From assembly GCF_004795855.1 (NCBI RefSeq), contig NZ_CP039252.1, positions 1,488,001 through 1,552,000 of the forward strand: DNA of 64,000 bases, written 5' to 3'. Each line of letters opens with the position of its first letter. Position 1 is the first letter of the stretch. This DNA comes from Hydrogenophaga sp. PAMC20947. GTDB lineage: Bacteria; Pseudomonadota; Gammaproteobacteria; Burkholderiales; Burkholderiaceae_C. Below the pieces are notes generated by a model. It was not told the DNA's origin, made no database searches, and saw only the letters and a list, made by a program, of their open reading frames with translations. This document shows positions 40,309 to 49,367 of the stretch, in pieces. The position numbers and the translations under genes were made by a program.

Positions 40309-41334
40309 ATGACACAACATCAACTGACAAACCTTAAAGCCATGCGAATTGCCGTCGTCATCCCAAGCTACAAAGTCAAAACGCATGTACTTGACGTTAT
40401 TCACCAGATCGGTCCAGAAGTAGAAAAAATCTACGTGATCGATGATGCCTGCCCCGAAGAGTCGGGGAACTGGGTCCATCAAAATTGCACCGATCAACGG
40501 GTCAAGGTTCTGTACAACGCCGTCAACCTAGGCGTTGGCGGTGCTGTGAAGACAGGCTATTTTGCTGCTCTTCTCGATGAAATGGAAATCATCATAAAAA
40601 TCGACGGTGACGGGCAAATGCAACCCAAACTGATTCCCCTATTTATTCAACCCATTATAGAAAAGCAAGCAGACTACACCAAAGGCAATAGATTTTTTAA
40701 TCTTGAGCAAATAGGAAGAATGCCAAAACTGAGGATATTTGGCAATGCTGCATTGTCATTTTTATCAAAATTCTCCTCTGGTTACTGGGACATTTTTGAT
40801 CCCACCAATGGCTATACTGCGATACACGCCAGACTGGTTGAGCAGCTGCCCATGGAAAAAATAAGCAATCGGTATTTTTTCGAAAGCGACATGCTTTTTC
40901 GGCTGAACCTTCTCCAAGCCAAGGTTCTGGATATTCCAATGGATTCGCGCTACGAAGGCGAAACATCCAACTTAAAAGTAAGTCAGATTGTTGGTGAATT
41001 CATCTCAAAGCACTCAAAAAACTTTTTAAAGAGAATCTTTTACAACTACTTCCTAAGAGATTTTTCAGTGGCATCCGTTGAGTTGGTGGCAGGCATCGCA
41101 CTGCTGTTTTTTGGCGGCATATTTGGCGCAGCACATTGGGTATCGTCCATGAACAACGCCATACCCAGTAGCCCAGGAACCGTGATGCTTGCAGGCATGT
41201 CCGTGCTGGTAGGAATTCAGTTTTTGCTATCATTTTTAAGCTTCGACATACAAAACAAACAGCAATCATCTGTGTGGCCACGACTACAAAACAAGCAGGA
41301 CAAAAAAATCACAGTGCAGAATAATCCAAAGTGA
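40309..41334 (+). CDS. GT2 polyprenyl-phosphate glycosyltransferase (GtrB/DPM1-like)
   Basis: About 341 residues. The GT-A catalytic domain has IAVVIPSYKVKTHVLDVI, YVIDDACPEE, YNAVNLGVGGAVKTGY and IIKIDGDGQMQPKLI (the DxD-like metal site), with FDPTNGYTAIHARL further on. Two C-terminal hydrophobic helices (ELVAGIALLFFGGIFGAAHW; GTVMLAGMSVLVGIQFLLSF) place it with membrane-bound GtrB-type enzymes that load a sugar on undecaprenyl phosphate. Start ATG 40309, or 40342. The stop overlaps the next ATG (TGATG). First gene of the AT-rich island. Confidence 0.85.
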   Translation: MTQHQLTNLKAMRIAVVIPSYKVKTHVLDVIHQIGPEVEKIYVIDDACPEESGNWVHQNCTDQRVKVLYNAVNLGVGGAVKTGYFAALLDEMEIIIKIDGDGQMQPKLIPLFIQPIIEKQADYTKGNRFFNLEQIGRMPKLRIFGNAALSFLSKFSSGYWDIFDPTNGYTAIHARLVEQLPMEKISNRYFFESDMLFRLNLLQAKVLDIPMDSRYEGETSNLKVSQIVGEFISKHSKNFLKRIFYNYFLRDFSVASVELVAGIALLFFGGIFGAAHWVSSMNNAIPSSPGTVMLAGMSVLVGIQFLLSFLSFDIQNKQQSSVWPRLQNKQDKKITVQNNPK

Positions 41335-42677
41335 TGACAACTCATCTAAAGCAAGCAATCTCACTTGCATACAAACTATTTGGTTTGGCGCTGATCTTAT
41401 CAAGTTTGGTATATGGCGTTGTGAATATCACCTCTCACTTCGACAAAGAGTTTCAATCTCCATTTGATGAACTTCAGCATTTTGATTACTGGCAAACAAT
41501 CTACAGGGATCACAAAATCCCCGAAGTATACGGGAAAATAAAACCCGAAAATATCAAGTCTTATTGCCTAATTGGAAAATCCGGATCTGCCAAGGGAGAT
41601 TGCGATAATCCCAAACCTAATATAGAAAATACCGCAACAAATTATGCTCCGACATTTTATCTTGCCACGGCAATCATCAGCGCACCTCTTGATGCAATAA
41701 TACCCACTGACAATGATTTTCATTTGGCCAAATTAAGCGGAATGGCCTGGGGATTCATTTCACTCATCCTTTTATGGGTGCTCGCCTGTGAAATGCGAAT
41801 CCCCCAACCCATAATCGCCCTGATCATATTTGCCACAGGTCAAAATCCGCAATTTGTATTTGGATCAATTACTTTCAACCAAGAAATCTTTGTGCTGGCA
41901 GCATGCACGGCCACCTTGATCCTCTACCTAAAAAAGCTGAAGAGTATTCAATCGTCTTTTAGATTTGCATTCTGGGCCGGAATTGCATCAGCATTTTGCC
42001 TGAGCATTAAGCCAACAGCCTTGCTGATCATCATCATCATTGGAACAAGTGAACTCCTGAGTAGCGCGCTCAACACAAAGAAGAAAGCAATTCGGTTGAC
42101 GATGTACGGCCTATCCACGGGGATGATCTACGTCCTAAGTACAATGATCAGCAATCGTATCCGAGGCACGAATCAAAGCGACGGCCTCATGAGAGATTAC
42201 ATTATCCTACATACGCCATCAGTGGACTTCTCTCAATGGATAAACATTATATGGAGTAGTTTTGAGCGCAGCACAGCCTCATATGGATGGCGAGCATTGG
42301 TCGATTACGACATCCCATGGTTATTCCCGCATTTCCACATATTCTTCATTGCATCCTTGCTACTCGCAGTACCTGCCTTCATTATTTCAAAGCTCAAAAA
42401 TGTACCATGGCCCGCATCCATGAACATTTTCATTGGCAACATGTTGGCTTTTGCCGCTTTACCCATTGCATTATCAGTCTACTGCCAAATAATTGATTTT
42501 CCATTCTTCTTTCAACCCCGATATTACACTGTCTACACTTGCCTAGCAGCTGTCACTGCAACTGCATTCTTAGTAGATTTGTTATCACCCGTATCAAGCT
42601 TCAGAAAATCATTCTATTTTGCATCCGATCGAGAAAAACCATACAACGAAAGAAAACTTTCAGCTCAAATTCTCTGA
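41334..42677 (+). CDS. Polytopic membrane protein, GT-C/DUF2142-like
   Basis: A 447-residue protein with about nine to eleven hydrophobic helices. After helix 1 comes a periplasmic loop with SPFDELQHFDYWQTIYRDH, an acidic D-E-x-x-H segment like the loop-1 acidic motif of GT-C transferases. It could transfer a sugar from undecaprenyl phosphate to a periplasmic acceptor, using the donor built by the upstream GT2. It shares this layout with the protein at 45066. No enzymatic assignment is certain. Confidence 0.65.
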   Translation: MTTHLKQAISLAYKLFGLALILSSLVYGVVNITSHFDKEFQSPFDELQHFDYWQTIYRDHKIPEVYGKIKPENIKSYCLIGKSGSAKGDCDNPKPNIENTATNYAPTFYLATAIISAPLDAIIPTDNDFHLAKLSGMAWGFISLILLWVLACEMRIPQPIIALIIFATGQNPQFVFGSITFNQEIFVLAACTATLILYLKKLKSIQSSFRFAFWAGIASAFCLSIKPTALLIIIIIGTSELLSSALNTKKKAIRLTMYGLSTGMIYVLSTMISNRIRGTNQSDGLMRDYIILHTPSVDFSQWINIIWSSFERSTASYGWRALVDYDIPWLFPHFHIFFIASLLLAVPAFIISKLKNVPWPASMNIFIGNMLAFAALPIALSVYCQIIDFPFFFQPRYYTVYTCLAAVTATAFLVDLLSPVSSFRKSFYFASDREKPYNERKLSAQIL

Positions 42678-42745
42678 CGAATGAGAGTTTCGATCAGCGA
42701 CAAAGACATTTAACGCCTATACTGATTTCTTAGACACAATACAAC

Positions 42746-43594
42746 ATGCCTTCCATCCAGGACAGCACAATCTTGACCACCCAAGGTGGAGGCATGAAGA
42801 ACCGCGATTTCAAGAATCACTGTTTTTTGGTTCCAGCCTACAAGAAATCTCCCTATTTGAGTGCATGCCTCCAGTCCTTGAGCAATCAACGGCACAGTAG
42901 CAGCATCGTTATTTCCACATCAACCCCCTTCAAAGGCATAGAGAAACTGGCAGAGGAATACCAGGCAGAACTGTATATTCACACCCCAAACAAGGGTATC
43001 GCACATGACTGGAATGCAGGTCTCGAGCAGATTAATTCTGAGTGGGTCACCATTGCCCATCAAGACGATATCTATCTGCCCACATTCACCTCATCTGTAT
43101 TGGATGCGATATCACAGGCAAAGAACCCATCTTTGGTTTTTACAGATTATGCTGAAATCGTTGAAGATCGGGTGCGAAGCCGGACGCGGCTCCTGCAAAT
43201 CAAAAAAGCACTGCTGCAGCTGGGATTTTTGGGCCGTAGCGTCATTGGAGATCGCTGGTCCAAAACCAACGTACTGCGCTTCGGAAGTCCGATTCCTTGC
43301 CCCTCAGTAACACTCCGAAGCCAGCTGGCAACACCCCATTTTGAACTCGGGTTCAAGCTGAACATGGATTGGGCGGCCTGGTTGCGAAAGGCACAGGAGC
43401 CAGGCGAATTTGTGTGGGTCCGTGGTGTGTTGATGCATCATCGCATCCATGAGGACAGTGAAACCTCTGATGGAATTGCAAAGGGATACCGAATTGAGGA
43501 GGACTTGGCCATACTCTTGAGAATGTGGCCAAAGCCCATTGCTCATACCATCGCGGCTACCTATGCTATTGCGTACCGAAGCAACGGAAACTGA
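42746..43594 (+). CDS. Glycosyltransferase family 2
   Basis: A 282-residue GT-A enzyme. After a short leader come NHCFLVPAYKKSPYLSACL, NKGIAHDWNAGLEQI and the metal-binding AHQDDIYLPTF (DD in the DxD position); LNMDWAAWLRKAQ is the acceptor-side region. There are no membrane helices, so it acts at the cytoplasmic face. ATG 42746 or the later ATG at 42794 (MKNRD) are both possible starts. It is in the AT-rich island, 69 bp after the membrane protein gene. Confidence 0.82.
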   Translation: MPSIQDSTILTTQGGGMKNRDFKNHCFLVPAYKKSPYLSACLQSLSNQRHSSSIVISTSTPFKGIEKLAEEYQAELYIHTPNKGIAHDWNAGLEQINSEWVTIAHQDDIYLPTFTSSVLDAISQAKNPSLVFTDYAEIVEDRVRSRTRLLQIKKALLQLGFLGRSVIGDRWSKTNVLRFGSPIPCPSVTLRSQLATPHFELGFKLNMDWAAWLRKAQEPGEFVWVRGVLMHHRIHEDSETSDGIAKGYRIEEDLAILLRMWPKPIAHTIAATYAIAYRSNGN

Positions 43595-43605
43595 AATTCA
43601 ATACC

Positions 43606-43980
43606 ATGCTTACCATAATACTTGTTCTCATTGTGACACTGGTCACTATCGGCAGCCAGCTTATCCTCAAACGCGGGATCGGCGGTGTCGTTGGAGTTCT
43701 GCATGCTGATGGTCCGATTGCATTCGTTTGGGCGGCTGCCACATCACCTATTGTCATAACAGCTTTGGCTTTGCAAGGTATCGGATATGTGGTCTGGTGG
43801 TTTGTTATTTCACAAGAAAAACTCACGGTCGCATTCGCGATTTCTGGTTCGTTTTTCTATCTTGTGATGGCGGCTGCAAGCTGGTATTTTTACCAAGAGA
43901 GGCCCAACCTCCAACAATGGATAGGGTTGTTCCTAATTACTATTGGCGTGCTGTTGGTCAACCTTTACAAAGACGCATAA
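43606..43980 (+). CDS. Small EamA/DMT-type membrane protein, candidate lipid-sugar flippase subunit
   Basis: A 124-residue protein with four membrane helices, as in half-size drug/metabolite transporters such as ArnE/ArnF (VTIGSQLILKRG; ALALQGIGYVVWWFVI; EKLTVAFAISGSFFYLVMA; QWIGLFLITIGVLLVN). Between glycosyltransferases, it is more likely to flip an undecaprenyl-linked sugar than to export drugs. ATG 43606 is chosen; the stop overlaps the next start as TAATG. Confidence 0.75.
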   Translation: MLTIILVLIVTLVTIGSQLILKRGIGGVVGVLHADGPIAFVWAAATSPIVITALALQGIGYVVWWFVISQEKLTVAFAISGSFFYLVMAAASWYFYQERPNLQQWIGLFLITIGVLLVNLYKDA

Positions 43981-44609
43981 TGGATTCAAAAAAATTGCAA
44001 TCAAGTAGCCATGCCACCTATGGCCTGAGCTACACCGAGTATCAAGTACAACGAAGCCGCTGGCGCCAAGCAGTTCGTCGTCTGTACCTCAACGCCGCTG
44101 TCAAACTCACCAAGGGACCGGCCCTGGATTTTGGTTGCGGCGCAGGGGAACTACTTAAATTGCTACCTGAAGGTTCAGTGGGCGTTGAATACAACCAAAA
44201 CACTGTGACCTACTGTCAGCAACAAGGACTCAATGTTCACTGGTATGACGGCTTCAAGGATGGATTTTCGCTAACCGATATACCTTGGCGGCATGGGGCC
44301 CGCACTCTGTATTTGAGTCACCTTCTAGAGCATTTCGATGATCCTATGAAAATCATGGGCGATTTAATTGAAAGCACCCAGCCTGACATCGAAAGAGTTG
44401 TGATCATCTTGCCCGGAAAATCGGGGTTCAAAATCGATCCCACACACCGCACTTTTGTCGATCTCGGGATGATCAAAGAGGCATTGAATCAGCTACCTGA
44501 ATGGAGTCTGACATATAGACGCTACTTCCCAATCAACCACGAAAGGGCTGGCGACTATTTGGCACACAATGAGCTTCAACTGATAGTCGATCGAACCGGG
44601 TTTGCATAA
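43980..44609 (+). CDS. SAM-dependent class I methyltransferase
   Basis: 209 residues. The SAM-binding motif I is PALDFGCGAGELLKLL, followed by VGVEYNQNTVTYCQQ (motif post-I) and LYLSHLLEHFDDPMKIM (the LEH motif common in methyltransferases of sugar loci). It probably modifies a sugar or carrier in the glycan made by the island. The start overlaps the stop of the flippase gene (TAATG). Confidence 0.8.
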   Translation: MDSKKLQSSSHATYGLSYTEYQVQRSRWRQAVRRLYLNAAVKLTKGPALDFGCGAGELLKLLPEGSVGVEYNQNTVTYCQQQGLNVHWYDGFKDGFSLTDIPWRHGARTLYLSHLLEHFDDPMKIMGDLIESTQPDIERVVIILPGKSGFKIDPTHRTFVDLGMIKEALNQLPEWSLTYRRYFPINHERAGDYLAHNELQLIVDRTGFA

Positions 44610-45065
44610 CACGGCCTAGCCTTCTCTTGCTAAAAATATATCCATCCCTTTGCATCGTGCACGTGGAAAAAAGCATTTTCATCGCGAGCGTAGTGATCTA
44701 CGCCATCGGCTATGGCACCCAGGATAACTAGACATATTTCAGGCAGCAACTTTTTCACTGCAAACTCGACTCCTCTAGATTGGTAGTTTTCGCCTTTTCA
44801 GCATTCTGACTCATACCAACCCTCACTGAGTCAAACTAAAAAAGCTTCAATTCTACTAGTATTGAATTTTACCCGGATACCACGATCAGTCAGCGAATAT
44901 TTTTTACAGAAAATGGCAGCCTTGCGAGCGAAAGAGTAATTTTCTTTTTTAACACAAACATCAATTAGAACCCAATTTCACCTCAAAGCCCCGATTAAAA
45001 CCTAATAAACTTCTATAGCTGCGACCTAGTTTTGTCGAAATTCAATAGAAACAACTTACTTCGAC
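44610..45065. other. 456-bp AT-rich non-coding gap in the glycan island
   Basis: No credible open frame, RNA gene or mobile element end was recognised on either strand. The composition is clearly AT-rich like the flanking island genes, so it may be the remains of a lost gene as well as the promoter of the gene at 45066. Confidence 0.5.
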
Positions 45066-46430
45066 ATGACATCAGCCACAATAAAGCGCCTTGAAGAAAG
45101 CAAGCTAAGCCACAAGATTGCTGCAGCACTCGCACTCTGGCTTTTCAGTGGTTTTTTGATTTTTTGGACCTTAGTCATTCCACCGTTTCAGAACGCAGAT
45201 GAAAGCGCTCACTATATAAAAACTTGCGCAAATGTAATTGTAGAAGTTCATCCAATAAGAGGTGGCTTTGGGCACTCATACAATTGGAGCATGAATGAGC
45301 TGGCAGAGCTTGCAAAAAGTGGTGAAATACTAAGGCGAACTGACACTTACTCTTGGCGGGATTTTGTATCCAAGCCCATCTATGAGTCAGAACATTGGAG
45401 ATTCTACCCCAATGCAGTACCAAATACCATTGTTCCATATGCCTTACCGCATATAACCTGCAAACTTCTACAAAAGACATCACTGCCCTATCAGTACATT
45501 TTCTACGCAATACGATTGTCATTCGTTTTGTCGTTTGTGGCAATAATTTGGTTGGCCAGAAAAACAAACCAGCACTTATTCGTCGCCTGCGCCCCGCTCC
45601 TGATGATACCAATGGTCATCAACCAAGGATCTGCTATAAGCGCCGACTATCTATCGATCGGAGCAGCGATGTTATTCGGCATCACCGCTGCCAGTATGAT
45701 TGAGGACAAGAATTTCTCTCGTTGGAAACTGGCCATAGCGATCTTCATCCTATGGAACTCAAAAATTGTCTATCTTCCATTTTTCGCAATCATATTGGTG
45801 CCACTATTAAAGTGGAAAAATTTTAGGAGTTTCTCTTATCTGGCCCCATCGATTGGGGCGGCCTCAATTGCTGGATCGCTCCAATACTACTACCAAACTT
45901 CTAAATCATACTTCGAAGGCAGTATTGAAGCCCAACAACTTCAAATGTCCCGCCTGCTTGATCGACCACTTGAGGTTTTTGATCTACTTATTCACACCAT
46001 ATCCAATGACTGGCTAGGCCTTCTTCAGCAAGGAATCGGCAATGCCGGATGGTTAACAACGCCCATATCTCCACCTGCGATGTGGACTGCGGCAATCACT
46101 CTGATAGTTTGGGTATTCTTCGGGCTTCTCAATCTCAGATTTTCCAACAAATGGAGCCTTTCACTACTTGTTTTTGGGATTTTGGCGGTGATAGCGTCTT
46201 TCATTGGGATTTTTATGTCAATGTTTTTATTTTGGACTCCCCCATCGAGCAATTCGATCCAGGGAGTGCAAGGGCGATATCTTCTGCCGCTACTTTTCCT
46301 CATAACTCCTTTGATTTTGGCAAATAGACCAAGTCATTCAATTAACCCATGGGGTTTAGCAGCCTATTTAATTTTGGCATGCACCTCTATAAGTTTTTTG
46401 CTGCTAGATATAATCCCATTTTTTTACTAG
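45066..46430 (+). CDS. DUF2142-type polytopic membrane protein
   Basis: A 454-residue protein of about ten helices. Loop 1 after helix 1 has IPPFQNADESAHYIKTCANV, the D-E-x-x-H pattern of DUF2142 and GT-C-like proteins, and QGSAISADYLSIGAAMLF follows. It ends with helices around LAAYLILACTSISFLLLDII. Probably a periplasmic-side glycosyltransferase or polymer-handling protein. It is the last gene of the AT-rich island; base composition returns to normal at 46567. Confidence 0.7.
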   Translation: MTSATIKRLEESKLSHKIAAALALWLFSGFLIFWTLVIPPFQNADESAHYIKTCANVIVEVHPIRGGFGHSYNWSMNELAELAKSGEILRRTDTYSWRDFVSKPIYESEHWRFYPNAVPNTIVPYALPHITCKLLQKTSLPYQYIFYAIRLSFVLSFVAIIWLARKTNQHLFVACAPLLMIPMVINQGSAISADYLSIGAAMLFGITAASMIEDKNFSRWKLAIAIFILWNSKIVYLPFFAIILVPLLKWKNFRSFSYLAPSIGAASIAGSLQYYYQTSKSYFEGSIEAQQLQMSRLLDRPLEVFDLLIHTISNDWLGLLQQGIGNAGWLTTPISPPAMWTAAITLIVWVFFGLLNLRFSNKWSLSLLVFGILAVIASFIGIFMSMFLFWTPPSSNSIQGVQGRYLLPLLFLITPLILANRPSHSINPWGLAAYLILACTSISFLLLDIIPFFY

Positions 46431-46566
46431 AACTTCAGTCGAAGTGACAAGTGTTTATTTCAGTCCAAATTGTGGTGGTCGGTATGGGCCGAGGTGGACT
46501 GAGAGTATTCTTCTATAAAGACTCGAACGGCCACCAAAAGGGTCCGAGTCATTTGAACGGAAATCC

Positions 46567-47262
46567 ATGAACTACACATTCTCACCATCGCCCACTGTCT
46601 CCGTGCCCGTCTCGGGCCGCAGCGAGCGATTCCCGGTCCACCGCATTTACTGCGTGGGTCGCAACTACGAAGAGCACGCCAAGGAGATGGGTTTCACCGG
46701 CCGCGAGCCGCCGTTCTTTTTCCTCAAACCGGCTGATGCCGTCGTGGTCGCCGATGAAGGTCTGACTGCGCCGCTGCCCTACCCCAGCCTCACTGCCAAC
46801 TTCCACCATGAAATTGAACTGGTGGTCGCCATCGGCCAGGGCGGGCGCAACATCCGCGCCGAAGACGCCGCACAACACATCTTTGGCTACGCCGTGGGCC
46901 TGGACATGACGCGACGCGACCTGCAGGGCGAGATGAAAAAGCAGGGCCGCCCCTGGTCCATCGGCAAAGGGTTTGACCACTCGGCCCCCATCGGTGCCAT
47001 CACACCCGCGGCACAAGCCGGCGACATTGAGCAAGCCGCTCTGTGGCTGCAAGTGAACGGCGAAGACCGCCAGCGCAGCAACGTGTCGCAGCTCATCTGG
47101 AACATTGGTGAAATCGTCCAGCACCTCTCTCAGGCCTGGGAGCTGCAGCCGGGAGATCTGATCTACACAGGCACGCCGGCTGGCGTGGCTGCGGTGGTTC
47201 GCGGCGATACCCTCAGCGCCGGCGTTGATGGCCTCTGTGGCATTGAACTCAAGGTGGTCTGA
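46567..47262 (+). CDS. Fumarylacetoacetate hydrolase family protein (fumarylpyruvate hydrolase-like)
   Basis: A 231-residue FAH-fold hydrolase. Family marks are HRIYCVGRNYEEHAKEMGF, PFFFLKPADAVV, NFHHEIELVVAIGQGGRN (metal-binding Glu pair), and LIYTGTPAGVAAVVRGD. The sequence is nearest in style to NagK-type fumarylpyruvate hydrolases that finish gentisate breakdown to fumarate and pyruvate. No gentisate dioxygenase is nearby; maiA is 14 kb away. It lies alone after the glycan island. Confidence 0.88.
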   Translation: MNYTFSPSPTVSVPVSGRSERFPVHRIYCVGRNYEEHAKEMGFTGREPPFFFLKPADAVVVADEGLTAPLPYPSLTANFHHEIELVVAIGQGGRNIRAEDAAQHIFGYAVGLDMTRRDLQGEMKKQGRPWSIGKGFDHSAPIGAITPAAQAGDIEQAALWLQVNGEDRQRSNVSQLIWNIGEIVQHLSQAWELQPGDLIYTGTPAGVAAVVRGDTLSAGVDGLCGIELKVV

Positions 47263-47519
47263 AGCGCCCACCGAGCAATGGACGCTCAAGCCGGACCCAT
47301 TGGGGGTTTACCCGAAGTGATCGGTCTCTATAATTTCACTTAGGTAAATTGATTTCACCCTTCGAAATTTTTACGCCATCGCGCTGTTCCGCTTGAGGGT
47401 TTGACCTCTCAACAAAGCGGCGCGCGGCGATTACCTTGTGCACAGTGCCCTGCGGAATCTGCCCCCAGCAGCAGCCGCTCGGAACGCCCTTTCCCTTTCC
47501 TTCCAGGAGACGACCCCAG

Positions 47520-48572
47520 ATGATCCAACGCAGAACCCTGATCAAATCCAGTGCAGCCATCGCTCTGGGTGCCCCGGCCCTGGTGGGCTTTGCCCAGCAA
47601 AGCGTCACGCTCAAGTTCCACACCTTCATGTCCCCGCAGTCGAATGTGTGGATCAACATGCACAAGGCCTGGATGGACAAGGTCACCAAGGATTCAGGCG
47701 GCCGCATCAAGTTCGAAGCCTACCCTGCCATGCAGCTGGGCGGCTCGCCTGTGCAACTGTTCGACCAGGCCAAAGACGGCGTGGTTGATGTGGTCTGGAC
47801 CTTGCCTGGCAACACCCCTGGCCGCTTCCCCCGCATCGAAGCCTTCGAGCTGCCGTTCATGATGAACAACGCCGAAGCCACCTCGCGTGCGTATTGGGAA
47901 TATGTGCAGACCGTGGCCAAGGACGAGTTCCGCGACGTGCACCCCATCGCCCTGCAAGTGCATGGCCCTGGCGTCATCCACATGCGCGACAAGCTGGTCA
48001 AGACCGCTGCCGATCTGGTCGGCTCCAAGGTGCGCGGCCCAACACGCCAGGTCACCAAGATGCTGGGCCTGCTGGGCGCAACCCCCGTCGGCATGCCCCT
48101 GCCAGCCATCACCGACTCGCTCTCCAAGGGTGTGATCGACGGCTGCGTGATCCCCTGGGAAGTGGTCCCCGCGGTCAAGGTGCAAGAGTTGGCCAAATTC
48201 CACAGCGAGTTCGACCCTGCGGGCGGCGCCCTCTACACCACCACCTTTGTGATGGCCATGAACAAAGCCAAATACGAGTCTCTCCCGCCCGACCTCAAGG
48301 CGGTGATCGATAAAAACTCCGGTCTGGAGACATCGGGCTGGCTGGGCCGGATCCAGCAGCAGGGCGATGCTGCCGGGCGTGAATCGGCCGTCAAACTGGG
48401 CAATACCATCTACACCGTGCCCGCCGCAGAAGCCCAGGAATTCAAGCGCAAGGCGCGCCTGGTGGAAGTGGAATGGATGCAAGACATGGACAAGCGCGGC
48501 TTCAACGGCAAACAGTTGCTGGACACGGCCCGCAGCCTGATCGCAAAACACGGCAAGATGGTCAAGGGCTGA
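47520..48572 (+). CDS. TRAP transporter substrate-binding protein (DctP family)
   Basis: A 350-residue periplasmic binding protein. It begins with a Tat-like signal, MIQRRTLIKSSAAIALGAP, then FHTFMSPQSNVWINMHKAW, GGRIKFEAYPAMQLG and the ligand-Arg region KVRGPTRQVTKMLG. DctP proteins bind carboxylates. No TRAP membrane subunits (DctQ, DctM) are in the vicinity, so it is an orphan. ATG 47520 follows a good GGAG. A TATAAT at 47329-47334 with TTTACC upstream may be its promoter. A terminator follows. Confidence 0.92.
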   Translation: MIQRRTLIKSSAAIALGAPALVGFAQQSVTLKFHTFMSPQSNVWINMHKAWMDKVTKDSGGRIKFEAYPAMQLGGSPVQLFDQAKDGVVDVVWTLPGNTPGRFPRIEAFELPFMMNNAEATSRAYWEYVQTVAKDEFRDVHPIALQVHGPGVIHMRDKLVKTAADLVGSKVRGPTRQVTKMLGLLGATPVGMPLPAITDSLSKGVIDGCVIPWEVVPAVKVQELAKFHSEFDPAGGALYTTTFVMAMNKAKYESLPPDLKAVIDKNSGLETSGWLGRIQQQGDAAGRESAVKLGNTIYTVPAAEAQEFKRKARLVEVEWMQDMDKRGFNGKQLLDTARSLIAKHGKMVKG

Positions 48573-48600
48573 TTGGGATCCTGAGCATCTGCCAGAAATC

Positions 48601-48628
48601 AAAGGGCTTCTCCGGAAGCCCTTTTTTT
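48601..48628 (+). terminator. Rho-independent terminator after the DctP gene
   Basis: A perfect 10-bp stem, AAAGGGCTTC (48601-48610) and GAAGCCCTTT (48615-48624), with a TCCG loop and T tail, 28 bp after the stop codon. Confidence 0.9.
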
Positions 48629-48662
48629 CGCCGTCACACGACCACCCCCTTACACTTTGTCC

Positions 48663-49217
48663 ATGCAACGCAGCCCCATCAAATTCTGCCGCGAATGCGG
48701 CCAAGCCGTGATCTACCGCCTGCCCGATGACGGCGACACCAAGCCCCGCGCCATCTGCACCAGCTGCCACACGGTCCATTACGAAAACCCGCTCAACGTG
48801 GTGGGAACGGTGCCGGTCTGGGGCGAGACAGGCGACCAGGTGCTGCTGTGTCTGCGCAACATCGAACCCCGCAAAGGCAAGTGGACCTTGCCCGCCGGGT
48901 TCATGGAGCTGGCGGAAACCACCGCCGAAGGCGCCTTGCGCGAAACGATTGAAGAAGCCGGTGCCCAGATCGAAATGGGCGAGCTGTTCACACTCATGAG
49001 CGTGCCCCGCGTGGGGCAGGTACACCTGTATTACCGCGCCCGACTCCTCAGCCCGGTGTTTGACCCCGGGTTCGAAACCGTGGAAGCCCGGCTTTTCACC
49101 GAAGATCAGATCCCTTGGGACGAAATCGCCTTTCGAACCGTGCGCGAAACGCTGGAGCGCTACTTCGAAGACCGGCGCCAGGGCCGGTTCGGCTGCCACA
49201 CGTTTGACATCGCATGA
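48663..49217 (+). CDS. Nudix hydrolase with N-terminal zinc ribbon
   Basis: 184 residues. A zinc ribbon is formed by CRECGQ and CTSCHT (residues ~9-40). The Nudix box is complete, from GFMELAETTAEGAL through RETIEEAGA, with the catalytic REx(2)EE core. NudC-like and related small Nudix proteins with such a ribbon hydrolyse nucleoside diphosphate derivatives such as NADH, ADP-ribose or FAD; the substrate is not determined here. ATG 48663 is preferred over a TTG six bases upstream. Confidence 0.9.
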   Translation: MQRSPIKFCRECGQAVIYRLPDDGDTKPRAICTSCHTVHYENPLNVVGTVPVWGETGDQVLLCLRNIEPRKGKWTLPAGFMELAETTAEGALRETIEEAGAQIEMGELFTLMSVPRVGQVHLYYRARLLSPVFDPGFETVEARLFTEDQIPWDEIAFRTVRETLERYFEDRRQGRFGCHTFDIA

Positions 49218-49367
49218 CAGGGGCCGCTGCCCTGCCCCGTTTCAACCCCACTGGCATTCAAAGCGGGAGCATGGCGAGAGGCCGCTGACACGGCAGCAGC
49301 CCGGCAAGGCCGAACAACGCATTCAGTGCGCTGAAGGCGCTTCGTTTTCAGGCGCTACAGCCTGAAA

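Noticed and set aside
47436..48572. Complete TRAP transporter system at the DctP gene
   Set aside because: Only the binding protein is present; neighbours are FAH and Nudix genes, with no DctQ or DctM.
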